A DNA stretch of 45,881 nt from TMED14 sp963925545 (GTDB lineage Bacteria > Bacteroidota > Bacteroidia > Flavobacteriales > Schleiferiaceae), in NCBI GenBank assembly GCA_963925545.1, contig CAWUSA010000016.1:1-45881 (forward strand). The letters run 5' to 3'. The notes beneath the pieces were generated by a model. That model saw nothing but the letters and a program-made list of their open reading frames with translations. It had not been told where the DNA came from and ran no database searches. A program made the position numbers and the translations under genes. This document shows positions 1 through 7,836 of this stretch, one piece after another. The first letter of the stretch is position 1, and the number at the start of each line of letters is the position of its first letter.

Positions 1-2
1 AA

Positions 3-1598
3 TTAAAGGGTAAAGATAAACTTAATGGTTTGGACGTCAGGTCCATCGGTCACGCGAACGATGCCAGCTAACTGGCTGTTCACCTGGATGTGCATGGGTT
101 GAGCCTTGCTCGCATCCTCTGTGGCACGAAGCGATTGAAGCACCCTGCCGTCAATGGCAAGTAATTCAACTTGAGAGCCTTCCTTGATGGGGTAAACCAG
201 CACCTTGCCTGCAGAAGGTAGGACCAATAATTCAGATGTCACCTGTGGCTCAACAACAGAAAAGCTGTTGGACGAGTTGACATGGATCGTCACCTGATTA
301 AACCCTGAAGCCGTGGATTCCAAATAACTCAGGGTTTCTCCTGTGAAATTGATGGTGGCGTCATAGGTCAAAGTTACCATGTGGCTATGCCCTGGTTCAA
401 TGGTCACATTGGACGGGTTGCTCAGACTTATGCTGGAATGGCTGAGTGCCAAATTGCTTAAATAAATCGTCTCGGTGCCGCTGTTGACTACCATGAACTT
501 TCGCTCACCATAACCAGATCCACGCAAGGCAAACCGCAAGGTGTCCTCTGAACGGTGAGAATCCCACGTGGTGGTCTCTGCAAAAGTACCAGACCATTGG
601 CTGACACGTTCAGTGATCTGCGGGTAATCCACAAAAGGATTTCTGTTGTTTTGCAAACTGTAAATGCCATCATTGCGGAGTCGATCCAATGAATCGGGCG
701 GGTATTGCACATGCCACTGCCTTAGCAGGGTTTCCTGGCCAACAAAGAAGTTGCTGTAATCGCCATAGCGGGCAACAAAATAAAGCATGGCTCGGGCTGC
801 ATCGCCTTTGTGCACATCCCTAGGCTCCCAAATCGAGCCCAAGCGCTTGCTTCCACCGTTAGACCACGCAGGTGTACCTGTCACGATACCAAAGGGGTGA
901 TTGCTTCTCGAGCTGTTAGCCGATGCGTCGCAGGGGAAAAGGTGATGAATATCTGACTTCATTGGCTGAGCTGAATTGAACTTGCTTTGCGGAAAGGTGT
1001 GCTCACAATTGATGTTGTTCGCATTGGCACCTGCGCGGGTATTGAACGTGGCAGAACGCCCCGTGTAAACACATTCTACCTGACCATTGTGATTATCCAA
1101 AGACCCATACATGTTATCTCGAGCAATCGAATAACTCAAGGAGTTGTAGCCCTGACCTAGCCGGGTGGTCAAAGCACCACGCAAGGCTGACTGCACCTTG
1201 TTCTCTGTAGATTGGTAGTAGCTGCGACTCCACTGTCCCTGTACCTTCAGGGTTAACAGTTCATAGCCACGCTCATCTGATAGGTGAAATAGGATAGGCA
1301 ACTTGTGCATGACATTGTGCTCTGGCGTGAAAGCAACCCATACTTGCACAGAATCACCGGAAGGAATCACGGCATTGGGAACCCTAACTGTTGCAAGGGT
1401 GTTGCCGTACAAGGGCATGGTCCAGACATCAAGAATTTCTGTGCTTTGTGCGGTGGGATTGCTCATCCACACAGCCACTGAATCCCTTTGTAGCTCATTG
1501 ACCGGCGACAAATTGACACTATCCTGTTGGATGAATTGTGCATTGGCACTGAATGACATAAAAAAAGAAGCGAGTACAAAAGTTTGGCTTGGTTTCAT
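3..1598 (-). CDS. Secreted endonuclease I family nuclease with probable T9SS C-terminal domain
   Basis: A 531-residue secreted protein. The N-terminus is a signal peptide (hydrophobic run ending SANAQ, about residues 1-20). Residues 20-125 look like an all-beta Ig-like region. The middle (about 130-340) carries the endonuclease I signature: NCEHTFPQS followed by MKSDIHHLFP, which hold the catalytic His/Asn and metal-binding residues of this beta-beta-alpha-metal nuclease family. Another beta-rich region follows, and the last 75 residues (VELLAIDGRVL ... KFIF) resemble a type A sorting domain of the Type IX secretion system. I infer a cell-surface or released nuclease that scavenges extracellular DNA or RNA. 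The stop codon lies three bases from the window edge, so the gene is complete. Its start lies four bases from a GACCTTTG box (1603-1610). Confidence 0.88.
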   Translation of the reverse strand: MKPSQTFVLASFFMSFSANAQFIQQDSVNLSPVNELQRDSVAVWMSNPTAQSTEILDVWTMPLYGNTLATVRVPNAVIPSGDSVQVWVAFTPEHNVMHKLPILFHLSDERGYELLTLKVQGQWSRSYYQSTENKVQSALRGALTTRLGQGYNSLSYSIARDNMYGSLDNHNGQVECVYTGRSATFNTRAGANANNINCEHTFPQSKFNSAQPMKSDIHHLFPCDASANSSRSNHPFGIVTGTPAWSNGGSKRLGSIWEPRDVHKGDAARAMLYFVARYGDYSNFFVGQETLLRQWHVQYPPDSLDRLRNDGIYSLQNNRNPFVDYPQITERVSQWSGTFAETTTWDSHRSEDTLRFALRGSGYGERKFMVVNSGTETIYLSNLALSHSSISLSNPSNVTIEPGHSHMVTLTYDATINFTGETLSYLESTASGFNQVTIHVNSSNSFSVVEPQVTSELLVLPSAGKVLVYPIKEGSQVELLAIDGRVLQSLRATEDASKAQPMHIQVNSQLAGIVRVTDGPDVQTIKFIFTL

Positions 1599-1602
1599 TT
1601 AC

Positions 1603-1610
1603 CAAAGGTC
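1603..1610 (-). promoter_or_regulatory. Possible -7 box of the endonuclease gene
   Basis: On the minus strand the sequence reads GACCTTTG, one mismatch from the Bacteroidota -7 consensus TAnnTTTG. Only GTAA separates it from the ATG at 1598, which would give an essentially leaderless mRNA. It lies back-to-back with the SRP RNA promoter. Confidence 0.4.
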
Positions 1611-1613
1611 GGC

Positions 1614-1621
1614 TATCTTTG
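1614..1621 (+). promoter_or_regulatory. -7 promoter box (TATCTTTG) of the SRP RNA gene
   Basis: This is an exact match to the Bacteroidota sigma-ABfr -7 motif TAnnTTTG. It ends six bases before the first paired base of the SRP RNA (1628), the distance expected for a transcription start at about 1625-1628. A TTGG at 1589-1592 is a candidate -33 element. Confidence 0.7.
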
Positions 1622-1626
1622 CCGCC

Positions 1627-1720
1627 GGGCAAGGCTCTACAACTAGCTCCCTTTGAATCCCCCAGGGCGGAAACGCAGCAAGGGTAAAAGGTTGATGCGG
1701 TGTGATAGAGTTCTTGCCTT
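1627..1720 (+). ncRNA. ffs: Signal recognition particle RNA (small bacterial 4.5S type)
   Basis: This RNA gene forms one long hairpin. Outer stem GGCAAG (1628-1633) pairs with CTTGCC (1713-1718). Next, CTCTA (1635-1639) pairs with TAGAG (1706-1710). CCCTT (1649-1653) pairs with AAGGG (1680-1684). The tip is GCG-GAAA-CGC (1667-1676), a GNRA tetraloop with the flanking AGG and AGCA internal-loop bases that form the Ffh binding site of domain IV. A run of eight T (1719-1726) directly after the outer stem makes the RNA its own intrinsic terminator, and an exact -7 box precedes it. The RNA partners with Ffh to target nascent membrane proteins to FtsY and SecYEG. At roughly 92 nt without an Alu domain it is the small bacterial form. 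Confidence 0.93.
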
Positions 1721-1726
1721 TTTTTT
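1713..1726 (+). terminator. Terminator formed by the SRP RNA outer stem and T run
   Basis: The 3' arm of the SRP outer stem (CTTGCC, 1713-1718) is followed at once by eight T residues, the form of an intrinsic terminator. Confidence 0.8.
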
Positions 1727-1769
1727 ACTTAAAGAATTGATGTACAATTCATCAAGATGGGCATTTGAC

Positions 1770-4094
1770 TCAGCTTTGGAGCATCTCTATCACCGCCTCA
1801 ACCACATCTTCGACGCTTGGCTTGGAGAAATAATCACCATCGCTGCCATAGGCTGGTCGATGTGCCTTCGCGGTCAAGGTTCTTGGTGCCAAATCCAGAT
1901 GCATGAATCCGCCTTGATCCTCTAAGATGCGCTTAAGCAGGAAGGCAGACGCACCACCCTCCACGTCTTCGTCAACAATCAATAAACGGTTGGTTTTCGC
2001 AAGGGATACTGATGCAAGACCGTGGGTGTCAAATGGCATCAACGTTTGTGCATCCACAACTTCAACTTCCATATCTAGTTCACTCAATTGCTTGGCTGCT
2101 TCCATCACCATGCGGCACATGCTACCATAGGTCAAGATGGTGATGTCCTCACCCTCTCTGAGGATTTCAGCTTGGCCCAGAGGCACCGTGAATTCACCCA
2201 AATTGATCGGCATCGCTTCTTTCAACCGGTAGCCATTGAGGCATTCAATCACAAGAGCCGGTTCATTGGCCTGCATTAAAGTGTTGTACATACCTGCTGC
2301 TTGTGTCATGTTTCTTGGGGTGCAAATGATCATGCCACGCAAAGCGCCTAAAATCATACCCATGGGGGAACCGCTGTGCCAGATACCTTCCAGGCGATGG
2401 CCTCGGGTCCTGACAATCAAGGGGCATTGCTGCCCTCCTGCTGTTCTCCACCTCACTGTGGCGCAATCATCACTAAGGATTTGCATGCCGTAGAGTAAGT
2501 AATCCAAGTACTGAATTTCAGCAATAGGCCTCAAGCCTCTCATGGCTAGGCCTATGCCCTGACCCATGATCGTTATTTCGCGAATACCTGTGTCGCTGAC
2601 ACGGGTCTCACCAAAGGCCTCTTGCATGCCCTCTAAGCCCTGGTTCACATCACCAATCGCGCCAGAATCTTCACCGAAGACCATGGCCTCAGGGTGTCGA
2701 TTGAACATGGCCTTGAAATTATCGCGAAGCACCAGACGGCCATCCACGGGTTTTACATTTTCTGCATAAGCTGCAGGTACATGAGGCACCTTCAAGGCAT
2801 CCCCTGAGTACAAATGGTCGCCATAAACTTGGAATCCATGCTGCATCTGACCGGCCACCCAAACCTTTGCCATGCCAGCATCTTGGCCCATGGCCTCCTT
2901 TGCGTTGATGGCATTCCTAAGGGGTGTGATTGCATCTCGCCACATGGCACTGTGGTCAGCCCTAAGTGAGGTTGCCTTCGCTTCTTGTCCCAAGACATCC
3001 AGCCAATCTGCTGCCTGATCTCGGATCAATTGCAGGGGCTCCAAGTAGGCTGCATAGGCAGATTTCATAGCTGCCTTTGCCTCTTTGTCTGCGTCATTGG
3101 CCAGTTGATCCAAGGTGGCTTCATCGGCCAGTTGATTGGCGAGAATGAAGGACCTGAACTGACTGATGCAATCATACTCTAGCTCCCAAGCTAGGCGATC
3201 CTTGCTTTTGTAGCGTTCGTGGCTACCTGATGTCGAGTGGCCCAACGGTTGTGTCATCTCATTGACATGCAAGAGCACAGGCACATGATCCTCGCGTGCC
3301 ACCAGGGATGCCTGTTCAAATGCTGCCACCAATCCAGGGTAATCCCAACCCTTCGCTTTGATGATTTCAAACCCTTTTGACTCAGCCCCTTCAGCTTGAA
3401 TGTCCCTTTGAAAGCCAGATAAGGCAGTGGATATATTTTCCTTGATGGTTTGGTGTTTTGCGTGCACAGAGATACCATACGCATCATCCCAAATACAAGC
3501 TACCAAAGGCACTTGCATCACACCAGCTGCGTTGATCGCTTCCCAAAAAGGCCCCTCAGAGGTGGAGGCATTGCCAATGGTTCCCCATGCAACCTCCTGA
3601 CCCTTGCGGCTGAATCCATTGTCAATATCAAGGGCGCGGTAGACCTTGGAAGCTTGAGCAAGACCTAAAAGACGGGGCATCTGACCGCCTGTCGGGCTGA
3701 TGTCTGCTGACGAGTTTTTTTGGTCCACCAATGACTTCCACTGGCCATTGTCATCTAAACTTCTGGTAGCAAAGTGGCCATTCATCTGACGGCCGCCACT
3801 GGCTGGCTCATTGTCCAGGTTAGTGTCTGCGTAGAGGGATGCAAAAAATTGCTGCGGGGTCAATGCCCCAATAGCCATCATGAAGGTCTGATCCCTGTAG
3901 TAGCCACTGCGAAAGTCTCCTTCATCAAAAACCTTTGCCCATGCGAGTTGCGCCAGCTCCTTGCCATCACCAAAAATGCCAAACTTCGCTTTACCTGTCA
4001 GTACTTCTTTGCGACCCAACAAGCTGCATGATCGACTCAGGTTGGCTAGGCGGTAGTCATCCAGAATAGATTGGGTAAAATTCTTGTTGTGCAT
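1770..4094 (-). CDS. Fused 2-oxoacid dehydrogenase E1 (alpha + beta), thiamine pyrophosphate dependent
   Basis: A 774-residue single-chain E1 of a branched-chain or pyruvate-type 2-oxoacid dehydrogenase complex. It decarboxylates a 2-oxoacid with TPP and acylates the lipoyl group of E2. About residues 1-330 are the E1-alpha half (YYRDQTFM; the TPP/Mg region GNASTSEGPFWEA followed by DDAYGIS). About 430-774 are the E1-beta half (VFGEDSG, GLAMRGLRPIAEIQ, a transketolase C-terminal domain with LTYGSM). The fusion is common in Bacteroidota. An in-frame TTG at 4106 sits inside the promoter box, so I chose the ATG at 4094. No E2 gene is in the window; the E3 gene (lpdA) is at 16.0-17.4 kb. The exact substrate (pyruvate or branched-chain oxoacid) cannot be read from sequence. 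Confidence 0.9.
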   Translation of the reverse strand: MHNKNFTQSILDDYRLANLSRSCSLLGRKEVLTGKAKFGIFGDGKELAQLAWAKVFDEGDFRSGYYRDQTFMMAIGALTPQQFFASLYADTNLDNEPASGGRQMNGHFATRSLDDNGQWKSLVDQKNSSADISPTGGQMPRLLGLAQASKVYRALDIDNGFSRKGQEVAWGTIGNASTSEGPFWEAINAAGVMQVPLVACIWDDAYGISVHAKHQTIKENISTALSGFQRDIQAEGAESKGFEIIKAKGWDYPGLVAAFEQASLVAREDHVPVLLHVNEMTQPLGHSTSGSHERYKSKDRLAWELEYDCISQFRSFILANQLADEATLDQLANDADKEAKAAMKSAYAAYLEPLQLIRDQAADWLDVLGQEAKATSLRADHSAMWRDAITPLRNAINAKEAMGQDAGMAKVWVAGQMQHGFQVYGDHLYSGDALKVPHVPAAYAENVKPVDGRLVLRDNFKAMFNRHPEAMVFGEDSGAIGDVNQGLEGMQEAFGETRVSDTGIREITIMGQGIGLAMRGLRPIAEIQYLDYLLYGMQILSDDCATVRWRTAGGQQCPLIVRTRGHRLEGIWHSGSPMGMILGALRGMIICTPRNMTQAAGMYNTLMQANEPALVIECLNGYRLKEAMPINLGEFTVPLGQAEILREGEDITILTYGSMCRMVMEAAKQLSELDMEVEVVDAQTLMPFDTHGLASVSLAKTNRLLIVDEDVEGGASAFLLKRILEDQGGFMHLDLAPRTLTAKAHRPAYGSDGDYFSKPSVEDVVEAVIEMLQS

Positions 4095-4103
4095 ATGTTG
4101 GTA

Positions 4104-4111
4104 CAAAAATA
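4104..4111 (-). promoter_or_regulatory. -7 box (TATTTTTG) of the E1 gene
   Basis: On the minus strand TATTTTTG is an exact TAnnTTTG match. Nine bases separate it from the ATG at 4094. It also contains the TTG that might otherwise be taken as the start codon, which argues for the downstream ATG. Confidence 0.6.
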
Positions 4112-4148
4112 AGGCTTGTGGGGCCGTCTATGACCCGAGGATTTGAAC

Positions 4149-4161
4149 GACCTTTGAGGTC
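4149..4161 (+). promoter_or_regulatory. Dyad GACCT-TTG-AGGTC overlapping a weak -7 box of tal
   Basis: A perfect 5-bp inverted repeat with a 3-base centre. Its left part, GACCTTTG, is one mismatch from TAnnTTTG and lies 30 bases before the transaldolase ATG. A dyad overlapping a -7 box is a possible operator, but this is inference only. Confidence 0.3.
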
Positions 4162-4164
4162 TTA

Positions 4165-4186
4165 ATTCCACCACTATTCCACCACT
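4165..4186 (+). repeat. Two perfect tandem 11-bp repeats abutting the tal start codon
   Basis: The unit ATTCCACCACT occurs twice head-to-tail (4165-4175 and 4176-4186) and is followed directly by the ATG at 4187. The repeat fills nearly the whole predicted 5' leader of the transaldolase mRNA. Confidence 0.9.
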
Positions 4187-4843
4187 ATGAAATTCTTCAT
4201 CGACACCGCCAACCTCTCCGACATCAAAGAAGCTCAAGACATGGGCATCCTTGATGGCGTAACCACCAACCCATCACTCATGGCAAAGGAAGGTATTTCC
4301 GGCCATGACAACGTGATCAAACACTACCAGGACATCTGTGACATCGTGGACGGCGACGTCAGCGCAGAGGTTATTGCAACAGACTTTGAAGGTATGGTTA
4401 AAGAAGGTGAAGCATTGGCTGAATTAGATGACAAAATCGTGGTGAAGATTCCCATGATCAAGGACGGCATCAAGGCCATTCGTTACTTCACTGACAAGGG
4501 CATCAAAACCAACTGTACCCTCGTGTTTTCTGCTGGCCAAGCTCTATTGGCTGCGAAGGCAGGCGCCACGTACGTGTCACCATTCATTGGTCGTTTGGAT
4601 GACATTTCAACTGATGGCATGGGTTTGATTGATACCATTCGCTTGATTTATGACAACTACGGCTACGAAACAGAAATTCTTGCAGCCTCTGTGCGTCACC
4701 CGATGCACATCATCCAATGTGCTGAGTTGGGTGCAGATGTCATGACTGGTCCTTTGAGCGCGATCAACGCCTTGCTCAAGCACCCATTAACCGACAGCGG
4801 TTTAGCTACATTCCTAGCTGATCACAGCAAGGCCAATTCCTGA
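4187..4843 (+). CDS. tal: Transaldolase, TalC/MipB type
   Basis: A 218-residue small transaldolase. It moves a dihydroxyacetone unit between sugar phosphates in the non-oxidative pentose phosphate pathway. Visible features are the N-terminal FIDTANL and GVTTNPS, the Schiff-base lysine K87 in IVVKIPM, and KTNCTLVFS plus YVSPFIGRLDD. The short family also includes fructose-6-phosphate aldolase. Here position 61 is Glu (SAE), as in B. subtilis transaldolase, where E. coli FSA has Gln, so transaldolase activity is favoured. Length is normal for the family. It is divergent from the E1 gene. Its 3' end overlaps the end of menE by 22 bases in tail-to-tail orientation. Confidence 0.93.
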   Translation: MKFFIDTANLSDIKEAQDMGILDGVTTNPSLMAKEGISGHDNVIKHYQDICDIVDGDVSAEVIATDFEGMVKEGEALAELDDKIVVKIPMIKDGIKAIRYFTDKGIKTNCTLVFSAGQALLAAKAGATYVSPFIGRLDDISTDGMGLIDTIRLIYDNYGYETEILAASVRHPMHIIQCAELGADVMTGPLSAINALLKHPLTDSGLATFLADHSKANS

Positions 4844-5826
4844 GCCATTGATCGGCCCTTTCGCCGATCCCATTTGCCACTTCCAGTCAGTGGCAGTAAA
4901 CATTGCACAAAGGCCTTGGGGCGTTGCCATGAAGGCAGATGCGCCAGGGCCTTTTGCCATTGTTGCACATCAAAGTCTTCCAGGGGTTCGCTGAGCCACA
5001 CGGCCGCCTGTCCCCATTGTTGGTGGTCCAATGCCACCAGGAATCCGCGATGAGACCAGTGCTTTTGCAAGCTGTTCTCAACCACTTGAGGATGTATTTT
5101 TTTACCTGCACTCAGGATCACATCATCCGCGCGGCCCAGCCATTGAAACCTTCCACAGCCTTGCAGGTCCACCAAGTCTGTGGTCAGCAGGTTGCGAATG
5201 CCTCGATCCGGGCAATCGATGATCAAGCATCCTGAGTCATCGGCAGTGACAGAAACCCCCGGAAGGCATTGATAGCTTTCATCCATCAAGCGCTTCAAAG
5301 CAATGTGGGTGTATGTTTCCGTCATGCCATAGCCTTGGATGATTCGACAGGGTTGGCTGGCCAAATGATCTCGTTCAAGGTTAGATAACGGCCCGCCACC
5401 AAGCAAGCAAACGGATAAGCCCTGCCATTGATCTTGAGTTAAGGCCATCGCTTGCTGAGGGATGAGTGAAATCCAATCATACTTACCCTGCAAATCTGGT
5501 TGACGTTTTATCGGGAAGACATCAATGTCCCACCCCCATGCGAGACCACGAAACAGGGAAAAAAGCCCCGCCACATGATGCATGTCCAGGCAAATGGCTG
5601 TCCGACCTCGTCGATCCAAGTGAAACAAGCCTTCAGCATACCTTTCTGTGGCTGCAATGCTGGCTTCGATGCCCTGGCGATTCAGGTCAATGTTTTTTGG
5701 CTCACCCGTGCTTCCACTGGTGGCTATGGTCAAATGGGACTGGCCTGACTCCCACCAAGCCACGGCATCTTTAGCCGATTGTTGGCGACTTGCATCGCAG
5801 TCGGGATGAAAATTGAGCTGACTCAT
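4822..5826 (-). CDS. menE: o-Succinylbenzoate-CoA ligase
   Basis: An adenylate-forming enzyme that activates o-succinylbenzoate to its CoA thioester in menaquinone synthesis. At 334 residues it is shorter than the approximately 450-490 of enterobacterial or bacillar MenE and begins almost at the phosphate loop TSGSTGEPK (36-44). Other core motifs are GYGMTET (165-171), TTDL with GRADD (231-235), and the C-terminal catalytic lysine in GSGK (K318). It is the last gene of the men operon and starts within a 4-base overlap (ATGA) with the end of menC. It is convergent with and overlaps tal. Confidence 0.9.
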   Translation of the reverse strand: MSQLNFHPDCDASRQQSAKDAVAWWESGQSHLTIATSGSTGEPKNIDLNRQGIEASIAATERYAEGLFHLDRRGRTAICLDMHHVAGLFSLFRGLAWGWDIDVFPIKRQPDLQGKYDWISLIPQQAMALTQDQWQGLSVCLLGGGPLSNLERDHLASQPCRIIQGYGMTETYTHIALKRLMDESYQCLPGVSVTADDSGCLIIDCPDRGIRNLLTTDLVDLQGCGRFQWLGRADDVILSAGKKIHPQVVENSLQKHWSHRGFLVALDHQQWGQAAVWLSEPLEDFDVQQWQKALAHLPSWQRPKAFVQCLLPLTGSGKWDRRKGRSMAQELALL

Positions 5827-6902
5827 CGCTGCCAGAGTTCACCGGATTGCACCTTGGTCAATGATGGCAGATTGTTCTGGTAAATCGACCCAGTTCCCAG
5901 CCCTTGGTAGCCAGACAAGCCCTCAAGTTGTGCAGCCCATTGCGCAATAGCATTGAGTCCCATGGAACTTTCCAAGGCAGAGGTCACCCAATAAGCAATG
6001 CCTCGTTTGCTGGCGCGATGGATCCAATCCTCTGCGCTGGCAAATCCACCAACCAGGCTAGGTTTCAACACAATGTATGCTGGCTTCACCGCGTCGAGCA
6101 AGACATCCCTTGTGCGGGGATCATGGCGACCAATCAAGCTTTCATCCAAGGCGATGGGTAGATCGTGGTTGGCTGACAATTCAGCCAACAGATCGATGTC
6201 GGTGGGGGCTGATGGCTGCTCTATGCTGTGCAAATCCAAGGTTAATAATGCATCCATAGCCTCAGCCGCATTAGCCCTTGTGAAGGCCCCATTGGCATCC
6301 ACACGCAGCTCCAACTCCTGAGATGAAAAACGGCTGCGAAGCAGGGTCAACTGAGCTATTTCCTGTTGGAAATCGATGGCACCCACCTTCATTTTTAAGC
6401 AAGTGAAGCCTTCACTGAGCCTTGCCTCTGCCTCCTGAGTCATGTGATCTGCATCGCCCATCCAAATCAATCCATTGATGGGAATGCCTTTGCTGCGTTG
6501 ACTGAATGGGTTGTCAAACAACTGCTGGCCACTCCCCCCATTGCGGAAATCTACAAAGGAGAGTAAGGTTTGCTCCAAGGCGAAAACCATGGAAGGCCAG
6601 AGCCGCCATGCATGCATGAAATCGGAAGGAATTTGGCCAGAATCCGCCCACGCCAACCACTGCTCAGCACCCAAAGTTTCAATGGCCTGGCAGAACTCTG
6701 CCAGCTGAAGAGGGTACTGAGGGCTGTCATCAATCGACAAGCCTGGCAGCAAACCACATTCACCCTGCCCCTTAAAGCCCTCACAGGTTACCTCAATGAA
6801 ATAAGCAGGCTTACTCAACATAACACCCCGGGAGGTGCCTGCTGGTCGCTTGAAGGTCAACTCCTGGGACCAATGCTTGATGTGCCAGCGGTTATCCATC
6901 AT
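5823..6902 (-). CDS. menC: o-Succinylbenzoate synthase
   Basis: A 359-residue enolase-superfamily enzyme that dehydrates SHCHC to o-succinylbenzoate. The N-terminal capping domain includes FKRPAGTSRGV. The barrel shows the KxK pair K170/K172 (CLKMKVG), metal ligands D202 (VDANGAF), E228 (SIEQP) and D253 (ALDES), and K280 (VLKPSLVGG). All catalytic residues are present. A longer frame opens at 6932 inside menA. I prefer the tandem ATG at 6902/6899, because homologues start close to this point and the gene then begins ten bases after the menA stop. It overlaps menE by four bases. Confidence 0.9.
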   Translation of the reverse strand: MMDNRWHIKHWSQELTFKRPAGTSRGVMLSKPAYFIEVTCEGFKGQGECGLLPGLSIDDSPQYPLQLAEFCQAIETLGAEQWLAWADSGQIPSDFMHAWRLWPSMVFALEQTLLSFVDFRNGGSGQQLFDNPFSQRSKGIPINGLIWMGDADHMTQEAEARLSEGFTCLKMKVGAIDFQQEIAQLTLLRSRFSSQELELRVDANGAFTRANAAEAMDALLTLDLHSIEQPSAPTDIDLLAELSANHDLPIALDESLIGRHDPRTRDVLLDAVKPAYIVLKPSLVGGFASAEDWIHRASKRGIAYWVTSALESSMGLNAIAQWAAQLEGLSGYQGLGTGSIYQNNLPSLTKVQSGELWQR

Positions 6903-6912
6903 GCCAGGTGTA

Positions 6913-7836
6913 TCATGGGGCCGCACAGGCATTTGAGTCGATCAACAGCCCCACGCCCAGCATGATGGCAAACAAGGCAGTTTGCATGGCCAAGGGTTTA
7001 AGAAGGGCATCCAATTGGGCTGGGTTACTGGCCTTTCTCATGTCACGCAAACCACTCAACATCAAAGGAAGAACCGCGACAAAGAGGAAACTCCGACTGC
7101 AAGTCAAAGGGGCTTGAAACCAGACATAGGCGCCTGATGCCACATAGGCTCCCAACACCAAGACCCCCTGGTACTGCTTTGCTGCTTTCAATCCCATTCG
7201 CATGGCTAGGGTTCGTTTGCCAACCATGGCATCGGTCTCAATGTCCCGCATGTTGTTGAGGTTGAGTACGGCAGCTGCCAACATACCCACACCTAAACCG
7301 GCTAATAAAATCAATGGTTGCCAGCCTTGAACCTGTAAGGTGAACGAGCCCCAGACCGCAAGGGGACCAAAGAAAACCAAGGCGAACAGATCGCCATAAC
7401 CCTGGTAGCCATAAGCTATACCTAAGGTGTAGGAACGGGCTGCTAGGGTGGCAAGCAATCCAAACACAACAAAGGCTGACCGCCACATCCACCCCATTTG
7501 TGTGGTTCCCACAGTAGCGGTGACAAGGGTGAGGATAACTGCTAAAATTGTTGCCCATTGAACAGCTCGTTGCAGCTGACCAACTGTGAGTTGGCCGGAT
7601 GCCAAGGCCCTTTTTTCAACCCCTTCTGGCCTGTGATCATCGGTGCCCTTGAGTCCATCGCCTAGGTCATTGGAAAGGTTGGATAGTATTTGGTAGACAG
7701 CAGCCGTTAGCACCGCAAGAATGGCAACGGGCCATGACATGCCGCCGTGATCCTCAGCCAACAAGGTACCTAGGGCAATGCAAGCCACCGCAAGCGGCAG
7801 GGTTCTCAAGCGCATGGCGCTCAACCAATGATGCAT
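6913..7836 (-). CDS. menA: 1,4-Dihydroxy-2-naphthoate polyprenyltransferase
   Basis: A 307-residue polytopic membrane enzyme of the UbiA family. It attaches the polyprenyl chain to dihydroxynaphthoate to form demethylmenaquinone. The aspartate-rich prenyl-diphosphate site NDLGDGLKGTDD lies near residues 52-66 after the first helix. The second motif is NMRDIETD. I count about eight or nine hydrophobic segments. The reading frame stays open 65 codons upstream inside menB, but that stretch is not hydrophobic. The ATG at 7836 shares one base with the menB stop (TGATG), which marks translational coupling. The methyltransferase that would finish menaquinone (MenG/UbiE) is not in the window. Confidence 0.92.
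   Translation of the reverse strand: MHHWLSAMRLRTLPLAVACIALGTLLAEDHGGMSWPVAILAVLTAAVYQILSNLSNDLGDGLKGTDDHRPEGVEKRALASGQLTVGQLQRAVQWATILAVILTLVTATVGTTQMGWMWRSAFVVFGLLATLAARSYTLGIAYGYQGYGDLFALVFFGPLAVWGSFTLQVQGWQPLILLAGLGVGMLAAAVLNLNNMRDIETDAMVGKRTLAMRMGLKAAKQYQGVLVLGAYVASGAYVWFQAPLTCSRSFLFVAVLPLMLSGLRDMRKASNPAQLDALLKPLAMQTALFAIMLGVGLLIDSNACAAP

Noticed and set aside
4095..4106. TTG start for the E1 gene at 4106
   Set aside because: The TTG lies inside the TATTTTTG promoter box, so it would not be on the transcript; ATG 4094 is used.
4187..4843. Fructose-6-phosphate aldolase
   Set aside because: Position 61 is Glu (SAE), as in TalC-type transaldolases, not the Gln of E. coli FSA; overall motifs are closer to B. 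subtilis transaldolase.
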